Below the pieces are notes generated by a model. The model ran no database searches. It was not told where the DNA came from and worked only from the letters and a program-made list of their open reading frames with translations. A program made the position numbers and the translations under genes. This document shows, piece after piece, positions 17,000-26,800 of a stretch of 64,000 nucleotides of DNA (position 1 is the first letter of the stretch; the number at the start of each line of letters is the position of its first letter). The stretch covers positions 1-64,000 of the forward strand of contig JAGBGX010000009.1 in assembly GCA_017935745.1 (NCBI GenBank), read 5' to 3'. This DNA is from Treponema sp. (GTDB taxonomy: Bacteria > Spirochaetota > Spirochaetia > Treponematales > Treponemataceae).

Positions 17000-17411
17000 T
17001 ATGCAGAAAATATGCTATACTGCGCAAATGACGACGGCGCGGCGCATTCAAACTACAATTTGCGCCGCAAACGAGCAACGTTTTCATTTTTTTCAGAAAC
17101 TGAAATTTATTTGCGGAAATAAATTCAGAAATAAGTCGCCAACGCAGAAAAAATTGGAGTTTTGAAAGTTTGAAATTTTTCAAAAGTCCAAATTATAACC
17201 GAACCGATTTGAAATAAGAAGCAGACTCGAAGCGTTATCAATTTGAGAAAATGCAAAGCGTTTTGGGGAAAAACGTTTGCGAGTTTTTCTTTCAGAAAAA
17301 CTCGGAAGCAAACCTGTGGTTTGCGATGCAAGCCGCGAGGCTTGCGACAAAAGCCGCAACGAAATTGCACGGAGAATGCCAGATGCAAAAGAATGAAAGC
17401 GCGCAGTATGC
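17000..17411. repeat. Intergenic DNA packed with short inverted repeats
   Basis: No gene is seen in 424 bp. It contains successive hairpins: GGCGCA/TGCGCC near 17039-17063, AAATTTATTT/AAATAAATT near 17103-17126, TTTTGAAA/TTTCAAAA near 17159-17184, GAGTTTTTC-N5-GAAAAACTC near 17281-17304, GCAAACC-TGT-GGTTTGC near 17308-17325 and GCAAGCC-GCGA-GGCTTGC near 17328-17346. Similar simple hairpins recur in other gaps of the window. Confidence 0.55.
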
Positions 17412-17423
17412 TATACTGATTGC

Positions 17424-18287
17424 ATGATGCAAGACGCACAAGAACAACTGAACCACAGCCTGCGCTCGCTCCGTCTGGGCGGCGGCGATTTTGCCCTGCC
17501 CGAAGGAACTGCGCCGTACATCTTCTTTGTCGCCGACGGCTCGGCGCGGTTGCACACGCCGTCGGGAATCCTCGACTACGTTGCGGGGCAGTATTCGGTT
17601 TCTACTATTGATATGCCGTTCCGCGGGGAAATCGTGGAGCTGTCCGAGCATGGCGATTTCGTCGCGCTGTCGGTCGCATTTTCGGCGGACGACGTGTTTT
17701 CCGTTCTGATGTCGCTCGAAGGAAATCTTGCCAAGGAAATCGCGCGCGGAAAGCTTCCGGCGGCGTTTGTGGAGCGGGCGGACAGAAACGTAGCGGACTG
17801 CCTTGCCCGGCTTGCGGCGCTGCTGGACGACGGACGGTCGCTTGCGTTCATGGCGGAACACCTCAAGCGGGAAATCCTTTTCAACGTGCTGTGCGGCCCG
17901 TGCGGAAGCAGATTCTTGCAGAGCCTCATCGGAACGAATCAGGACGGCGAAATCTTCGGCATCAATTCGTGGATAAAGCGGAATTTCAAGGAAAGCTGGA
18001 CGGTCGAAGACATCGCGAGGCGGAACAACATGAGCGTGTCGGCGCTGCACAAAAAGTTCAAGGGCGCAATCGGAATGGGACTGCTGCAATGCCAGAAGCG
18101 GCTGCGGCTTTCCGAGGCGCGGCGGCTGATGCTGAACGGCGAACTGAACGTAACGGACGCGGCGATGGAAGTCGGCTACGAAAGTGTGTCCCAGTTCATC
18201 CGCGACTACAAAAAAATGTTCGGCTGCCCGCCCAAAGACGACGTAAAGAACCTGCGCGCGCGGTTTGCAGGAACAGACAAAAAATAA
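17424..18287 (+). CDS. AraC-family transcriptional regulator
   Basis: This 287-residue protein has an N-terminal cupin-like domain (about 15-110: PEGTAPYIFFVADGSARLHT; GQYSVSTIDMPFRGEIVELS) and a C-terminal AraC domain with two helix-turn-helix units (SWTVEDIARRNNMSVSALHK; LNVTDAAMEVGYESVSQFIR). It resembles the AraC_N group that senses small metabolites. A TATACT box at 17412-17417 ends seven bases before the ATG, so the mRNA is probably leaderless. It may control the GlcG/HbpS-like gene downstream. Confidence 0.88.
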   Translation: MMQDAQEQLNHSLRSLRLGGGDFALPEGTAPYIFFVADGSARLHTPSGILDYVAGQYSVSTIDMPFRGEIVELSEHGDFVALSVAFSADDVFSVLMSLEGNLAKEIARGKLPAAFVERADRNVADCLARLAALLDDGRSLAFMAEHLKREILFNVLCGPCGSRFLQSLIGTNQDGEIFGINSWIKRNFKESWTVEDIARRNNMSVSALHKKFKGAIGMGLLQCQKRLRLSEARRLMLNGELNVTDAAMEVGYESVSQFIRDYKKMFGCPPKDDVKNLRARFAGTDKK

Positions 18288-18334
18288 GGAGAATCGGGCA
18301 AGCGAAACAAAATTCCGTTTGGTACAATTTCCTC

Positions 18335-18378
18335 AAGTTTGCGTTGCAAACTTTATTGACTTTTTATAGGAGTTTTCT
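18335..18378 (+). promoter_or_regulatory. Leader hairpin shared with the gene at 63394
   Basis: A perfect hairpin AAGTTTGC-GTT-GCAAACTT (18335-18353) is followed by TTGACTTTTTATAGGAG and the start codon at 18379. The same hairpin and the same TTGACTTTTTAT plus GGAG arrangement precede the gene at 63394. It may be a cis-acting RNA or a repeated insertion hotspot. Confidence 0.5.
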
Positions 18379-18789
18379 ATGATTCTAACAGACGAACTGT
18401 GCGATGCGTTGTGTGCCGCCGCACGGGAAAAAAGCAAGGAAATCGGAATCGACATCAGCTTTGCCATCAGCGATGAAAACGGCCTGCCCCGGGCATTCCG
18501 GCGTTACGGGGACGCGCTGGTTCTGAGCATCACGCTTGTGCCGGGAAAGGCGTACACCGCCGCCGTTACGCAGTGCAGGACGAAAGACGTTGCCGCGTGC
18601 GCGAAGGAAGGCGGCCCGCTCATGGCAATCCAGACGAACGACCCGAAAATCACGCTCGTCGCCGGCGGCTATCCGCTGTTTGCGGACAGAAAAATTGCGG
18701 GCGGAATCGGCGTGGGCGGCGGCACGGAAGAACAGGACTGCGCCATTGCCGAATACGTCGTCTCCGTGTTTGACAAGATGGCGAAATAA
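18379..18789 (+). CDS. GlcG/HbpS-family protein (DUF336)
   Basis: The 136-residue product matches GlcG/HbpS: an N-terminal helix (LTDELCDALCAAAREKSKEI), ISFAISDENGLPRAFRR, a Lys-Ala-Tyr-Thr-Ala segment (PGKAYTAAVTQ), and GGYPLFADRKIAGGIGVGGG toward the C-terminus. Members bind haem or small cofactors and are often accessory to catabolic operons. It follows an AraC regulator and overlaps a DUF6194 gene region, suggesting a small operon. Confidence 0.88.
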   Translation: MILTDELCDALCAAAREKSKEIGIDISFAISDENGLPRAFRRYGDALVLSITLVPGKAYTAAVTQCRTKDVAACAKEGGPLMAIQTNDPKITLVAGGYPLFADRKIAGGIGVGGGTEEQDCAIAEYVVSVFDKMAK

Positions 18790-18872
18790 TGCAGTCGCCG
18801 CCGGTTTTGAATTATTCAGGGCTATCGGCGAGCATACAGAAGACAAAATTCCGCGCGGAAGGAGGCGGCAGA

Positions 18873-19322
18873 ATGACCGCAGACGAAACAATAAGCTGGT
18901 GCCTTGAAAACCTTGACGGCGTTGTTCTAGTGAACAGCTGGGGCGAGCGCGGAATTTTCTACAATCCCGGCGGACGGCTCAAGCGCGGCGTGTATGTCCT
19001 GACCGTAAAGGAAAAGGACGGCGAGAACGACCGCTCCTCCTGCCTTGACCGCGAGGGAATGTTCCGCGTGAATGTGGGCGTGCGGAAGCAGACTTTTGTG
19101 CGTCTGTTCGGAACGATTCCCGCGCGTCCGCACAAAGGCGGCGTTGTCTCCATGGATGTTGATTTTACGCAGACCGATACAATCATGCCGCATCCCGTGT
19201 ACGCATGGATGGGCTGGCTGTGCTGCCTCAATCCGTCGGACAAAACATTTGAAGCGCTCAAGCCGCTCATCGCCGAAGCGCACACCTACGCAAAGGAAAA
19301 ATTTAATCGGAAGAAAAAATGA
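18873..19322 (+). CDS. DUF6194 family protein
   Basis: The start at 18873 follows a strong GGAAGGAGG and gives 149 residues; the in-frame ATG at 18789 has no such site. The protein has ETISWCLENLDGVVLVNSWG, VRKQTFVRLFGTIP and the family-typical HPVYAWMGWLCCLNPSDKTF with EALKPLIAEAHTYAKEKF at the end. Function is unknown; it may bind a small ligand. A fragment corresponding to the last 19 residues of a diverged paralogue lies at 27191-27250. Confidence 0.8.
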   Translation: MTADETISWCLENLDGVVLVNSWGERGIFYNPGGRLKRGVYVLTVKEKDGENDRSSCLDREGMFRVNVGVRKQTFVRLFGTIPARPHKGGVVSMDVDFTQTDTIMPHPVYAWMGWLCCLNPSDKTFEALKPLIAEAHTYAKEKFNRKKK

Positions 19323-19432
19323 AGAAAGTGTGTTATACTATCCTATATATTATGCAAGTAGATTATAGCAGGCTTTATTGCAGACTGTAACCGCCGGAAA
19401 GATGAACGTACATTATAAAACAGAGGGCAACA

Positions 19433-20467
19433 ATGGAAGCAGCAAACGGTGAAATGATAATTTACAATACTGACGACGGCAAGGCTGATGTTCGCCTGTA
19501 TTCCAAAGACGGCGTAATCTGGATGAACCAGCAGCAGATGGCGCTGCTTTTTGACACCTCCAAGCCAAATATAAGTATGCACATTTCCAATGTGTTGCAA
19601 GATAACGAATTAGATGAAAATTCAGTTATTAAGGATTACTTAACAACTGCCGCTGACGGCAAAAATTACAATGTGACATACTACGCGCTTCCGATGGTGC
19701 TTGCGGTGGGATTCCGTGTTCGGAGCGTACGCGGAACTCAGTTCAGAAAGTGGGCGAACAAAAACCTTACAGAATTTTTGCAGAAAGGTTTTGTAATGGA
19801 TGATGAACGCCTTAAAAATCCGGACGGCCGTCCTGATTACTTTGACGAGCTTCTTGAGCGAATCCGGGACATCCGTGCAAGTGAAAAACGCTTTTATCAG
19901 AAAGTCCGGGATTTGTTTGCTCTTTCTTCTGATTATGATTCTACGGACAAGGCAACACAGATGTTTTTTGCAGCTACACAAAACAAACTGATTTATGCCG
20001 TTACTCGTCAAACTGCCGCAGAACTCATTTTATCCCGCGCTGACAGCTCCAAACCGAATATGAACCTTACAAGCTGGAAAGGAAAAATAGTCCGTAAGCA
20101 GGATATTTACACAAGCAAAAATTATTTGACAGAAGATGAACTTGATTCTTTAAACCGAATCGTAACAATTTTTTTGGAAAGTGCAGAGTTGCGCGCAAAA
20201 ATGCGAAAAGACATAACAATGCATTACTGGGAAGAAAATGTAGACAAACTCATAGCCGACCACGATTTGCCATTGCTGGAAGATAAAGGGCATTGTTCTA
20301 ACAAGCAGATGGAATCAAAAGTAGAAGAAATGTATATTGAATTCGATAAACGCCGCAAGGCTTATGAAGCACAGGAAGCCGACCGCGAAGATGAGGCAGA
20401 TATGAAAATGCTGGAAGAGGCGGAAAAGATGGTGAAGAGACATGATAAAATACTCACAAGCAAGTAG
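19433..20467 (+). CDS. rhuM: RhuM-family protein of a type III restriction locus
   Basis: This 344-residue protein matches the RhuM (virulence-associated) family: WMNQQQMALLFDTSKPNISM as an N-terminal DNA-binding-like module (about 30-50), FRVRSVRGTQFRKWANKNL (about 98-117), and a helical C-terminal domain (LTEDELDSLNRIVTIFLESA). rhuM is often found within type III or type I restriction loci; here it lies 192 bp upstream of mod. Role in restriction is not known. A 27-codon fragment resembling its N-terminus is at 38996. Confidence 0.85.
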   Translation: MEAANGEMIIYNTDDGKADVRLYSKDGVIWMNQQQMALLFDTSKPNISMHISNVLQDNELDENSVIKDYLTTAADGKNYNVTYYALPMVLAVGFRVRSVRGTQFRKWANKNLTEFLQKGFVMDDERLKNPDGRPDYFDELLERIRDIRASEKRFYQKVRDLFALSSDYDSTDKATQMFFAATQNKLIYAVTRQTAAELILSRADSSKPNMNLTSWKGKIVRKQDIYTSKNYLTEDELDSLNRIVTIFLESAELRAKMRKDITMHYWEENVDKLIADHDLPLLEDKGHCSNKQMESKVEEMYIEFDKRRKAYEAQEADREDEADMKMLEEAEKMVKRHDKILTSK

Positions 20468-22040
20468 TAATACGATAAAATGAAGAAGATAAAACGGATT
20501 CCTGACAACAGTATTCCATTTTTTTTGTAAAGACGAAATTTTTTGGGGAGAGAATGATAAAATGAAGAATGATGAAAAAACACTGGTGAAATGGAAAAAG
20601 CGGAAGGCGAATACAGAGAGTATCAGGTAAAGACACCAAATAAACAGGAGAACACACTATGACCAAACCAAAATTTGAAACACCGGATATGACTCAGAAA
20701 AATATAGAAAAAATTGCACAGTTGTTTCCAAACTGTATTACAGAATCAAAAGATGAAAACGGAAAACGTAAGAAGGCTGTAAACTTTGAACTTTTGTAGC
20801 AGATGCTCAAGTGTGATATTGCAGATAAAGATGAAGCATACGAATTTACTTGGGTAGGCAAAAATGCCGCGATTGTTGAAGCAAATAAGCCTATTAGAAA
20901 AACTCTGCGCCCTTGCAAGGAAGAATCTGTCGATTGGGACACCACAGAGAATCTTTATATTGAAGGGGACAACCTTGAAGTTCTTAAGCTTTTGCAAGAA
21001 AGTTATCTTGGAAAAGTAAAGATGATTTATATTGACCCGCCGTATAACACAGGAAATGATTTTATTTATAGAGATGATTTTACTTCAAGCAGGGAAGAAT
21101 ACGAAGAAGAAGCAGGAACTTTTGATGATGAAGGAAATCGGATGTTTAAGAATACTGATACAAATGGAAGATTTCATAGCGACTGGTGTTCAATGATTTA
21201 CAGCCGTTTGTTGCTTGCGCGCAATTTACTTTCTGATGACGGCGTGATTTTTATTTCAATTGATGATAATGAACAGGATAATTTGAAGAAGATTTGTGAT
21301 GAAGTGTTTGGGGAAAGTAATTTTATTGCACAGTTGATTTGGGAAAGGGCATATTCTCCCAAGAATGACGCAAAATACATATCAAATAGTCATGACTATG
21401 TTTTGATGTTTGCAAAAAGCATTGATAATTTCACTATAGGAAGATTGCCAAGAACAGAAGAAGCAAATGCGAGGTATTCAAATCCAGATAATGACCCGCG
21501 AGGAATTTGGAAACCCAGTGATATGTCAGTTAAAACTTATAATTCTGAATGTGATTATCCTATTACGACGCCCTCGGGGCGTGTAGTAGAGCCTCCAAGA
21601 TAACAGAATTTGGTTTGGGTCAGATGGTGCTAGTGTTCCATGTATAAAAAGATTTCTTACTGAATTAAAGTTCGATGGAATGGCTCCGACATCAATTCTA
21701 TTTTATAAAGATGTTGGTCATAGCCAAGAGGGTGCAAAAGAGGTTGCTGCAATTCTTGATGGGGGATTTTTTAGCGGTCCGAAGCCACAACGTCTAATGA
21801 AACGACTTTTGACTCTTGCAAATCTGAATGACGATTCACTCATTTTGGATTTTTTTTCGGGTTCAGGTTCAACAGGTCATGCTGTTTGCTCATTTAATGA
21901 AGAAAACAAAAAACACTGTAAATTTATTCTTGTTCAGATGCCAGAAAAATGTGACGAAAAATCTGAAGCCTACAAAGCAGGCTACAAAACAATCTGCGAA
22001 ATTGGCAAAGAACGCATCCGCCGTGCAGGAAAGAAGATTA

Positions 22041-22471
22041 GTGAACAGTGGTTAGTTGACAGTGGACAGAAAAAAGGAGGCAAGAATGGCTGTTCAAAGT
22101 TACAAGGAATTGCTGATATGGCAGAAGGGAATGCAGATTGCGAAGGAGATTTATTCACTGGTGAAGAAACTTCCCAAGGAAGAGATTTATGCTCTATCCG
22201 ACCAAATGAGGCGGGCAGCAGTGTCGATTCCGTCAAACATAGCGGAGGGGCAGTCAAGGAATTCAACGAAGGAGTTCATTCACTTCCTGTCGATAACGAA
22301 CGGCTCAAAGGCGGAACTAGAAACACAGCTTATTCTTTGCAAGGAAATCGGATATCTGACGGAAGAGGAAATTCAACCAGTGATGAACTTGTTGCAAGAG
22401 GAAAGCAAAATGCTTTATACGATGAAAGCAAAACTGACAACTCACCACTAACTACTATTCATTGTCCACTA
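22041..22471 (+). mobile_element. IVS-like insertion inside mod, encoding a four-helix-bundle protein
   Basis: Between mod residues GKKI and DTGFRVLKVD there are about 430 bp absent from ordinary Mod proteins. The insert is bounded by AGTGGACA (22061-22068) and its inverted copy TGTCCACT (22463-22470), with further GTTAGT/ACTAAC pairing, and holds its own gene at 22086. Repeats of this GTGAACAGTGG style flank four-helix-bundle genes elsewhere, as in 23S rRNA intervening sequences. In the mod frame the insert has no stop codon. Confidence 0.7.
22086..22451 (+). CDS. Four-helix-bundle protein of the 23S rRNA intervening-sequence family
   Basis: The 121-residue protein has the family pattern: SYKELLIWQKGMQIAKEIYS, LPKEEIYALSDQMRRAAVSI, PSNIAEGQSRNSTKEFIHFL and ELETQLILCKEIGYL. 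The ATG at 22086 follows AAAGGAGG. These proteins form pentameric four-helix bundles related to the Avd protein of diversity-generating retroelements; their role in intervening sequences is unknown. It is nested in a different frame inside mod. Confidence 0.88.
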   Translation: MAVQSYKELLIWQKGMQIAKEIYSLVKKLPKEEIYALSDQMRRAAVSIPSNIAEGQSRNSTKEFIHFLSITNGSKAELETQLILCKEIGYLTEEEIQPVMNLLQEESKMLYTMKAKLTTHH

Positions 22472-22880
22472 GACACCGGTTTCCGTGTTCTCAAAGTTGA
22501 CGACACTAACATGAAGGACGTTTACTATGCTCCTTCAGAATATGACCAAGGAAAACTTGACGGACTTGAAAGCAACATCAAGGGAGACAGAAACGATTTG
22601 GATCTTCTTTTCGGTTGCCTTTTGGATTGGGGACTTCCGCTTTCACTTCCATATACATCAGAAAGTATTGGCAAGTTTACCGTTCACACATATAACAACG
22701 GTGATTTGATTGCCTGCTTTAATGAAGATGTTTCAGAAGACGTTGTAAAAGAAATTGCCCGCAAGAAGCCATTAAGAGCAGTGTTCCGTGACAGTTCTTT
22801 CAGCAACAGCGCAAGTAAAATCAATGTCTTTGAGATTTTCAAGATGATTAGTCCTGAGACAAGCGTGAAGGTAATATAGT

Positions 22881-23801
22881 ATGACAGAAATAAAAGATTA
22901 TGGAATGGGCGATTTTGCAACTTTATATCATTATACCTCAGCAGATGGTCTAAAAAGCATTATAGAAAATAAAGCAATACGTTTTAGTGATTATCGATTT
23001 CTAAACGATGTTGATGAAATTGAATATGGAAAGAAAGTTTTCAAGCAAGTCCTTGAAGAACTGAAAAAAGAAACACCTCAATATTCAGAATATATTTCTC
23101 AATGGGAAGAAGAGTTAAAATCCATAGAACAAGGAAAGATAAAATACTTAAAACCAGTATCTCCTGCTGAAAACAGTGCAATTAATTGTATAGAAAGTGA
23201 AAATTTTCATTATTATTTACTCTCATTAACGACATTAGGTGATAATAAAGACATGTGGAATATGTATTCAGGAAATAATCCTGGATATAGAATTAAAATT
23301 AATGGAAATGAATTAATGAAATATTTTTATACTATTCGTGATTCATTTTTGAATAAAGGATTTATTTTTTCTTCAGAACACAGAATGCAAGTTTTTTACG
23401 GTGAAGATATAAAACAATTTCTTAAACAAGTTCTTATTTTTAATTTTAATGAAAATAATCCTGATTTATTACAATCTGGGTCGATTTTTAAATACATTGC
23501 ATTCATTAAAGATGAAGCCTTTCGTAGTGAAAAAGAATATAGATTGGGATTTTGTTTTGTAGATGAAATGGACAATTCTGAAATAAATAAAGAAAATGCA
23601 AAAAAGGTTTTTATGAATAAAAATGGAGTCTTATATCCATATATGGAATTTCAGAATTTTTCGTTTGATAAAATTGTTGAAGAAATAATGATTAGTCCGT
23701 ACAACAAGTCTGAGTTGGCAGAAATCGGATTAAAAGAATTTTTACATGAGAATAAACTCGGACATATAAAAATAGAAAAATCTGGAATAAAAATCAGATA
23801 A
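22881..23801 (+). CDS. DUF2971 domain protein
   Basis: The 306-residue protein has the DUF2971 hallmarks: LYHYTSADGLKSIIENKAIR followed by FSDYRFLNDVDEIEYG (residues 15-50), then LLSLTTLGDNKDMWNMYSG and a conserved RSEKEYRLGF near 215-225. DUF2971 genes are often inserted between mod and res. The activity is unknown; an ADP-ribosyl-transferase-like fold has been suggested for related proteins, which I cannot confirm. It starts one base after the mod stop. Confidence 0.82.
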   Translation: MTEIKDYGMGDFATLYHYTSADGLKSIIENKAIRFSDYRFLNDVDEIEYGKKVFKQVLEELKKETPQYSEYISQWEEELKSIEQGKIKYLKPVSPAENSAINCIESENFHYYLLSLTTLGDNKDMWNMYSGNNPGYRIKINGNELMKYFYTIRDSFLNKGFIFSSEHRMQVFYGEDIKQFLKQVLIFNFNENNPDLLQSGSIFKYIAFIKDEAFRSEKEYRLGFCFVDEMDNSEINKENAKKVFMNKNGVLYPYMEFQNFSFDKIVEEIMISPYNKSELAEIGLKEFLHENKLGHIKIEKSGIKIR

Positions 23802-23831
23802 ACAAAAAAAACTTTAAGGATTGTTTGTAAA

Positions 23832-26800
23832 ATGAAAATTCAATATAAAAACCAAAATTTCCAGACAGATGCAGCAAAAGCCGTTGTAGATGTTTTTAGT
23901 GGACAGCCGTATGTCTCGAATTCTTATATCATGGATTCTGGACAAGTAATGCATGGACTTGAATTTACAGGATGGAATAATAACCCGATTATTCAGGATT
24001 TATCTGGCCAGAAAATTCTGGATAAAATAAATGAAATCCAGCGTAAAAATCAGCTCAAGCCGGATGACCGCTTATTCGGCAAATATAATCTGACCATTGA
24101 GATGGAAACTGGTGTTGGAAAGACTTTTACTTACATCAAAACTATGTATGAACTGAACAAGGCTTACGGCTGGTGTAAATTTATTATAGTCGTTCCTTCA
24201 ATTGCCATTCGTGAGGGCGTTTATAAAACGTTCCAAACAACTGAAGATTATTTTGCCTTGAATTATCAAAAGAAGATTCGCTATTTTATATACAATTCAA
24301 CAAGACTTACAGATATAGAACACTTTGCTTCAGATAGTTCAATTAACGTAATGATTATCAACAGTCAGGCATTCAATGCTACAGGAAAAGATGCTCGTCG
24401 TATTTACATGAAGCTTGATGAATTTCGCAGCCGTCGTCCGATTGATGTTATTGCAAAAACAAATCCTATTCTGATTATTGACGAACCGCAATCTGTTGAA
24501 GGAGAAAAAACAAAAGAGCGTCTTAAGGAGTTTAATCCTTTGATGACTTTGCGTTATTCTGCTACTCACCGTGAAAATTACAATATGATTTACCGTTTGG
24601 ATGCGATGGATGCATATAACAAGCGGCTTGTAAAAAAGATTCGGGTTACCGGCATTACACAGAACGAAACATCTTCCACAGACAGTTATATTTATTTAGC
24701 CGGAATAAATCTTAGTTCTGGGAATCCAACTGCAACTATTGAATTTAATTTTAATACAGCCACCGGTACTAAAAAAATAACCCGCACCATTAATGAAGGT
24801 TATAACCTTTATGATAATTCCAATGGCCGTGAAGAATATAAGAACAACTTTATAGTTACGCGTATTGATGGCCGAGATAACTTAATTGAGTTTATGAATG
24901 GAATTAAACTCTTTGCCGGTGAAGTTACTGGAAAAGAGAATGAAGACAATATACGAGCAATTCAGATTCGGGAAACAATTGAAGTTCATTTGGAACGTGA
25001 ACGCCAGTTATTCTATAAGGGTATAAAAGTCCTTTCATTGTTCTTTATTGATGAAGTTGCAAATTATCGTGTTTATGGAAGTGGCAGCGAATATAGCAAT
25101 GGTAAATATGCCGATATTTTCGAGGAACAATATGCAGAGGCTGTTGAAGAAGCTAAGAAGGAATTAGCCTTTTATCCAGAATATCTGTCTTACCTTGATT
25201 CTATAGATGCAAAAAAAACTCATGCTGGATATTTCAGTCAGGATAAAAAAGGTCATTTTACAGAATCCAAACTCAGCGACAAAAAAGAAAAAATTTCTGA
25301 CGATGTTGATGCTTATGACCTTATCATGAAGGACAAGGAACTTCTCCTTGACCGAGATCCGAAAAAATCCCCAGTTCGTTTTATTTTTAGTCACTCAGCT
25401 CTACGCGAGGGTTGGGATAACCCGAATGTTTTCCAGATTTGTACGTTAAAACAAAGCGGCAGTGATATCCGCAAACGGCAGGAAGTTGGACGAGGTCTGC
25501 GCCTTTGCATAAACGAAAATGGCGAGCGAATGGACGAAAGCGTTCTCGGCAATGATGTTCATAACATTAACTGCCTTACAATTATCGCAAGCGAAAGCTA
25601 TGAACATTTTGCAAAAGAACTTCAGACTGAGTTGGCAGAAGCTGTTGGGGACAGACCTGTAAAAGTTACAGCAGAACTGTTCAAGGGTCGTGAACTTATT
25701 GATAAAGACGGTAATAAAAAGGTAATTGATAAAGAACTTTCAGATGCAGTTTTCTACGACCTTGTTATGAACCAATATATAGATAAAAAAGGTGTTCTCA
25801 CAGAAAAATACTATGCTGATAAGGCTAATGGCACTGTGGAAGTTGCAGAGAAAGCAAAAGAATATGCAGATGCAATCATTGCCATTCTTGATTCTGTTTA
25901 TAATCCTGCACTGCTTGCTCCAGAGGATACAAGAAAGAATAATGTAACTCTTTCTTTAAATGACAAACAGGCCGCTTCAAAAGAGTTTAAGGAATTGTGG
26001 TCTAGAATCAATCATAAAGCTATTTATGCTGTTGATTTTGATACTGATGAATTGATAAATAAAGCAATTGCCACGCTTGATACTCACTTAAAAGTCGCAA
26101 AAGTTACTTACACAATTAAAACCGGAAGCATCGAAGAAATCCAATCAAAATCAAAACTTGCGGCCGGTTCTTCTTTTGTTATGGAATCACATTCAACAGA
26201 AGGCGCACAAATTAGCCTGAATAAATCTGTAAAATATAATTTAATTGGAAAATTAGTTGAAGAAACAAGCCTTACAAGAAAAACAATCGTTGGCATCCTT
26301 AAGGGAATTTTACCTTCAACTTTTAATCAGTTTAAGGATAATCCAGAAGAATTCATTATTAAAGCAGGTAATTTAATAAACGAAGAAAAAGCTACTGCTG
26401 TTGTTCAGCATATTACTTACAATGTTCTTGATGAAACTTATGATATGCAAGAAATCTTTGCAGAAGCAAAAATCAAAGGAAAACTTGATGTTAATGTGAT
26501 TAAGACAAAAAAACATTTATATGACCATTTAGTATTTGATTCATTGAAGGAAAAAGATTTTGCAGTAGACTTGGATACAAGTGAAGAAGTTGCTGTTTAT
26601 GTAAAACTTCCTAAAAGTTTCTTTATTCCGACTCCAATGGGACATTATAATCCTGACTGGGCTATAGCATTCTATGAAGGTAAAGTAAAACACATTTACT
26701 TTGTTGCAGAAACAAAAGGGTCTTTATCAGCACTTCAACTTCGTGGAATTGAAGATGCAAAGATTCAATGTGCACGAAAACATTTTGAAGCCTTGAACTC

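Larger units (their letters stand above)
20659..22879 (+). pseudogene. mod: Type III restriction system methyltransferase (mod), broken
   Basis: The reading from ATG 20659 (MTKPKFETPDMTQKNIEKIA) is type III Mod-like, but has TAG at 20797 (FELL-stop-QMLK). The catalytic DPPY appears in IYIDPPYNTGNDF near 21030, then SGRVVEPP near 21590 jumps to DNRIWFGSDG (21612) with a loss of some 15-20 conserved residues and a frame change. SAM-motif FSGSGSTGHAV lies near 21853. A third alteration is an inserted element at 22041-22471 that leaves the frame open, after which DTGFRVLKVDDTNMKDVYYA resumes. Three lesions make an active enzyme unlikely. Confidence 0.88.

Noticed and set aside
18335..18353. Intrinsic terminator after the AraC gene
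   Set aside because: The stem is followed by only a few T and then directly by TTGAC and a ribosome-binding site, and the same block precedes another gene. A leader element fits better.
22086..22451. Avd protein of a diversity-generating retroelement
   Set aside because: The protein family is related, but there is no reverse transcriptase, template repeat or variable repeat in the window. The flanking repeats and nested position fit an intervening-sequence element.
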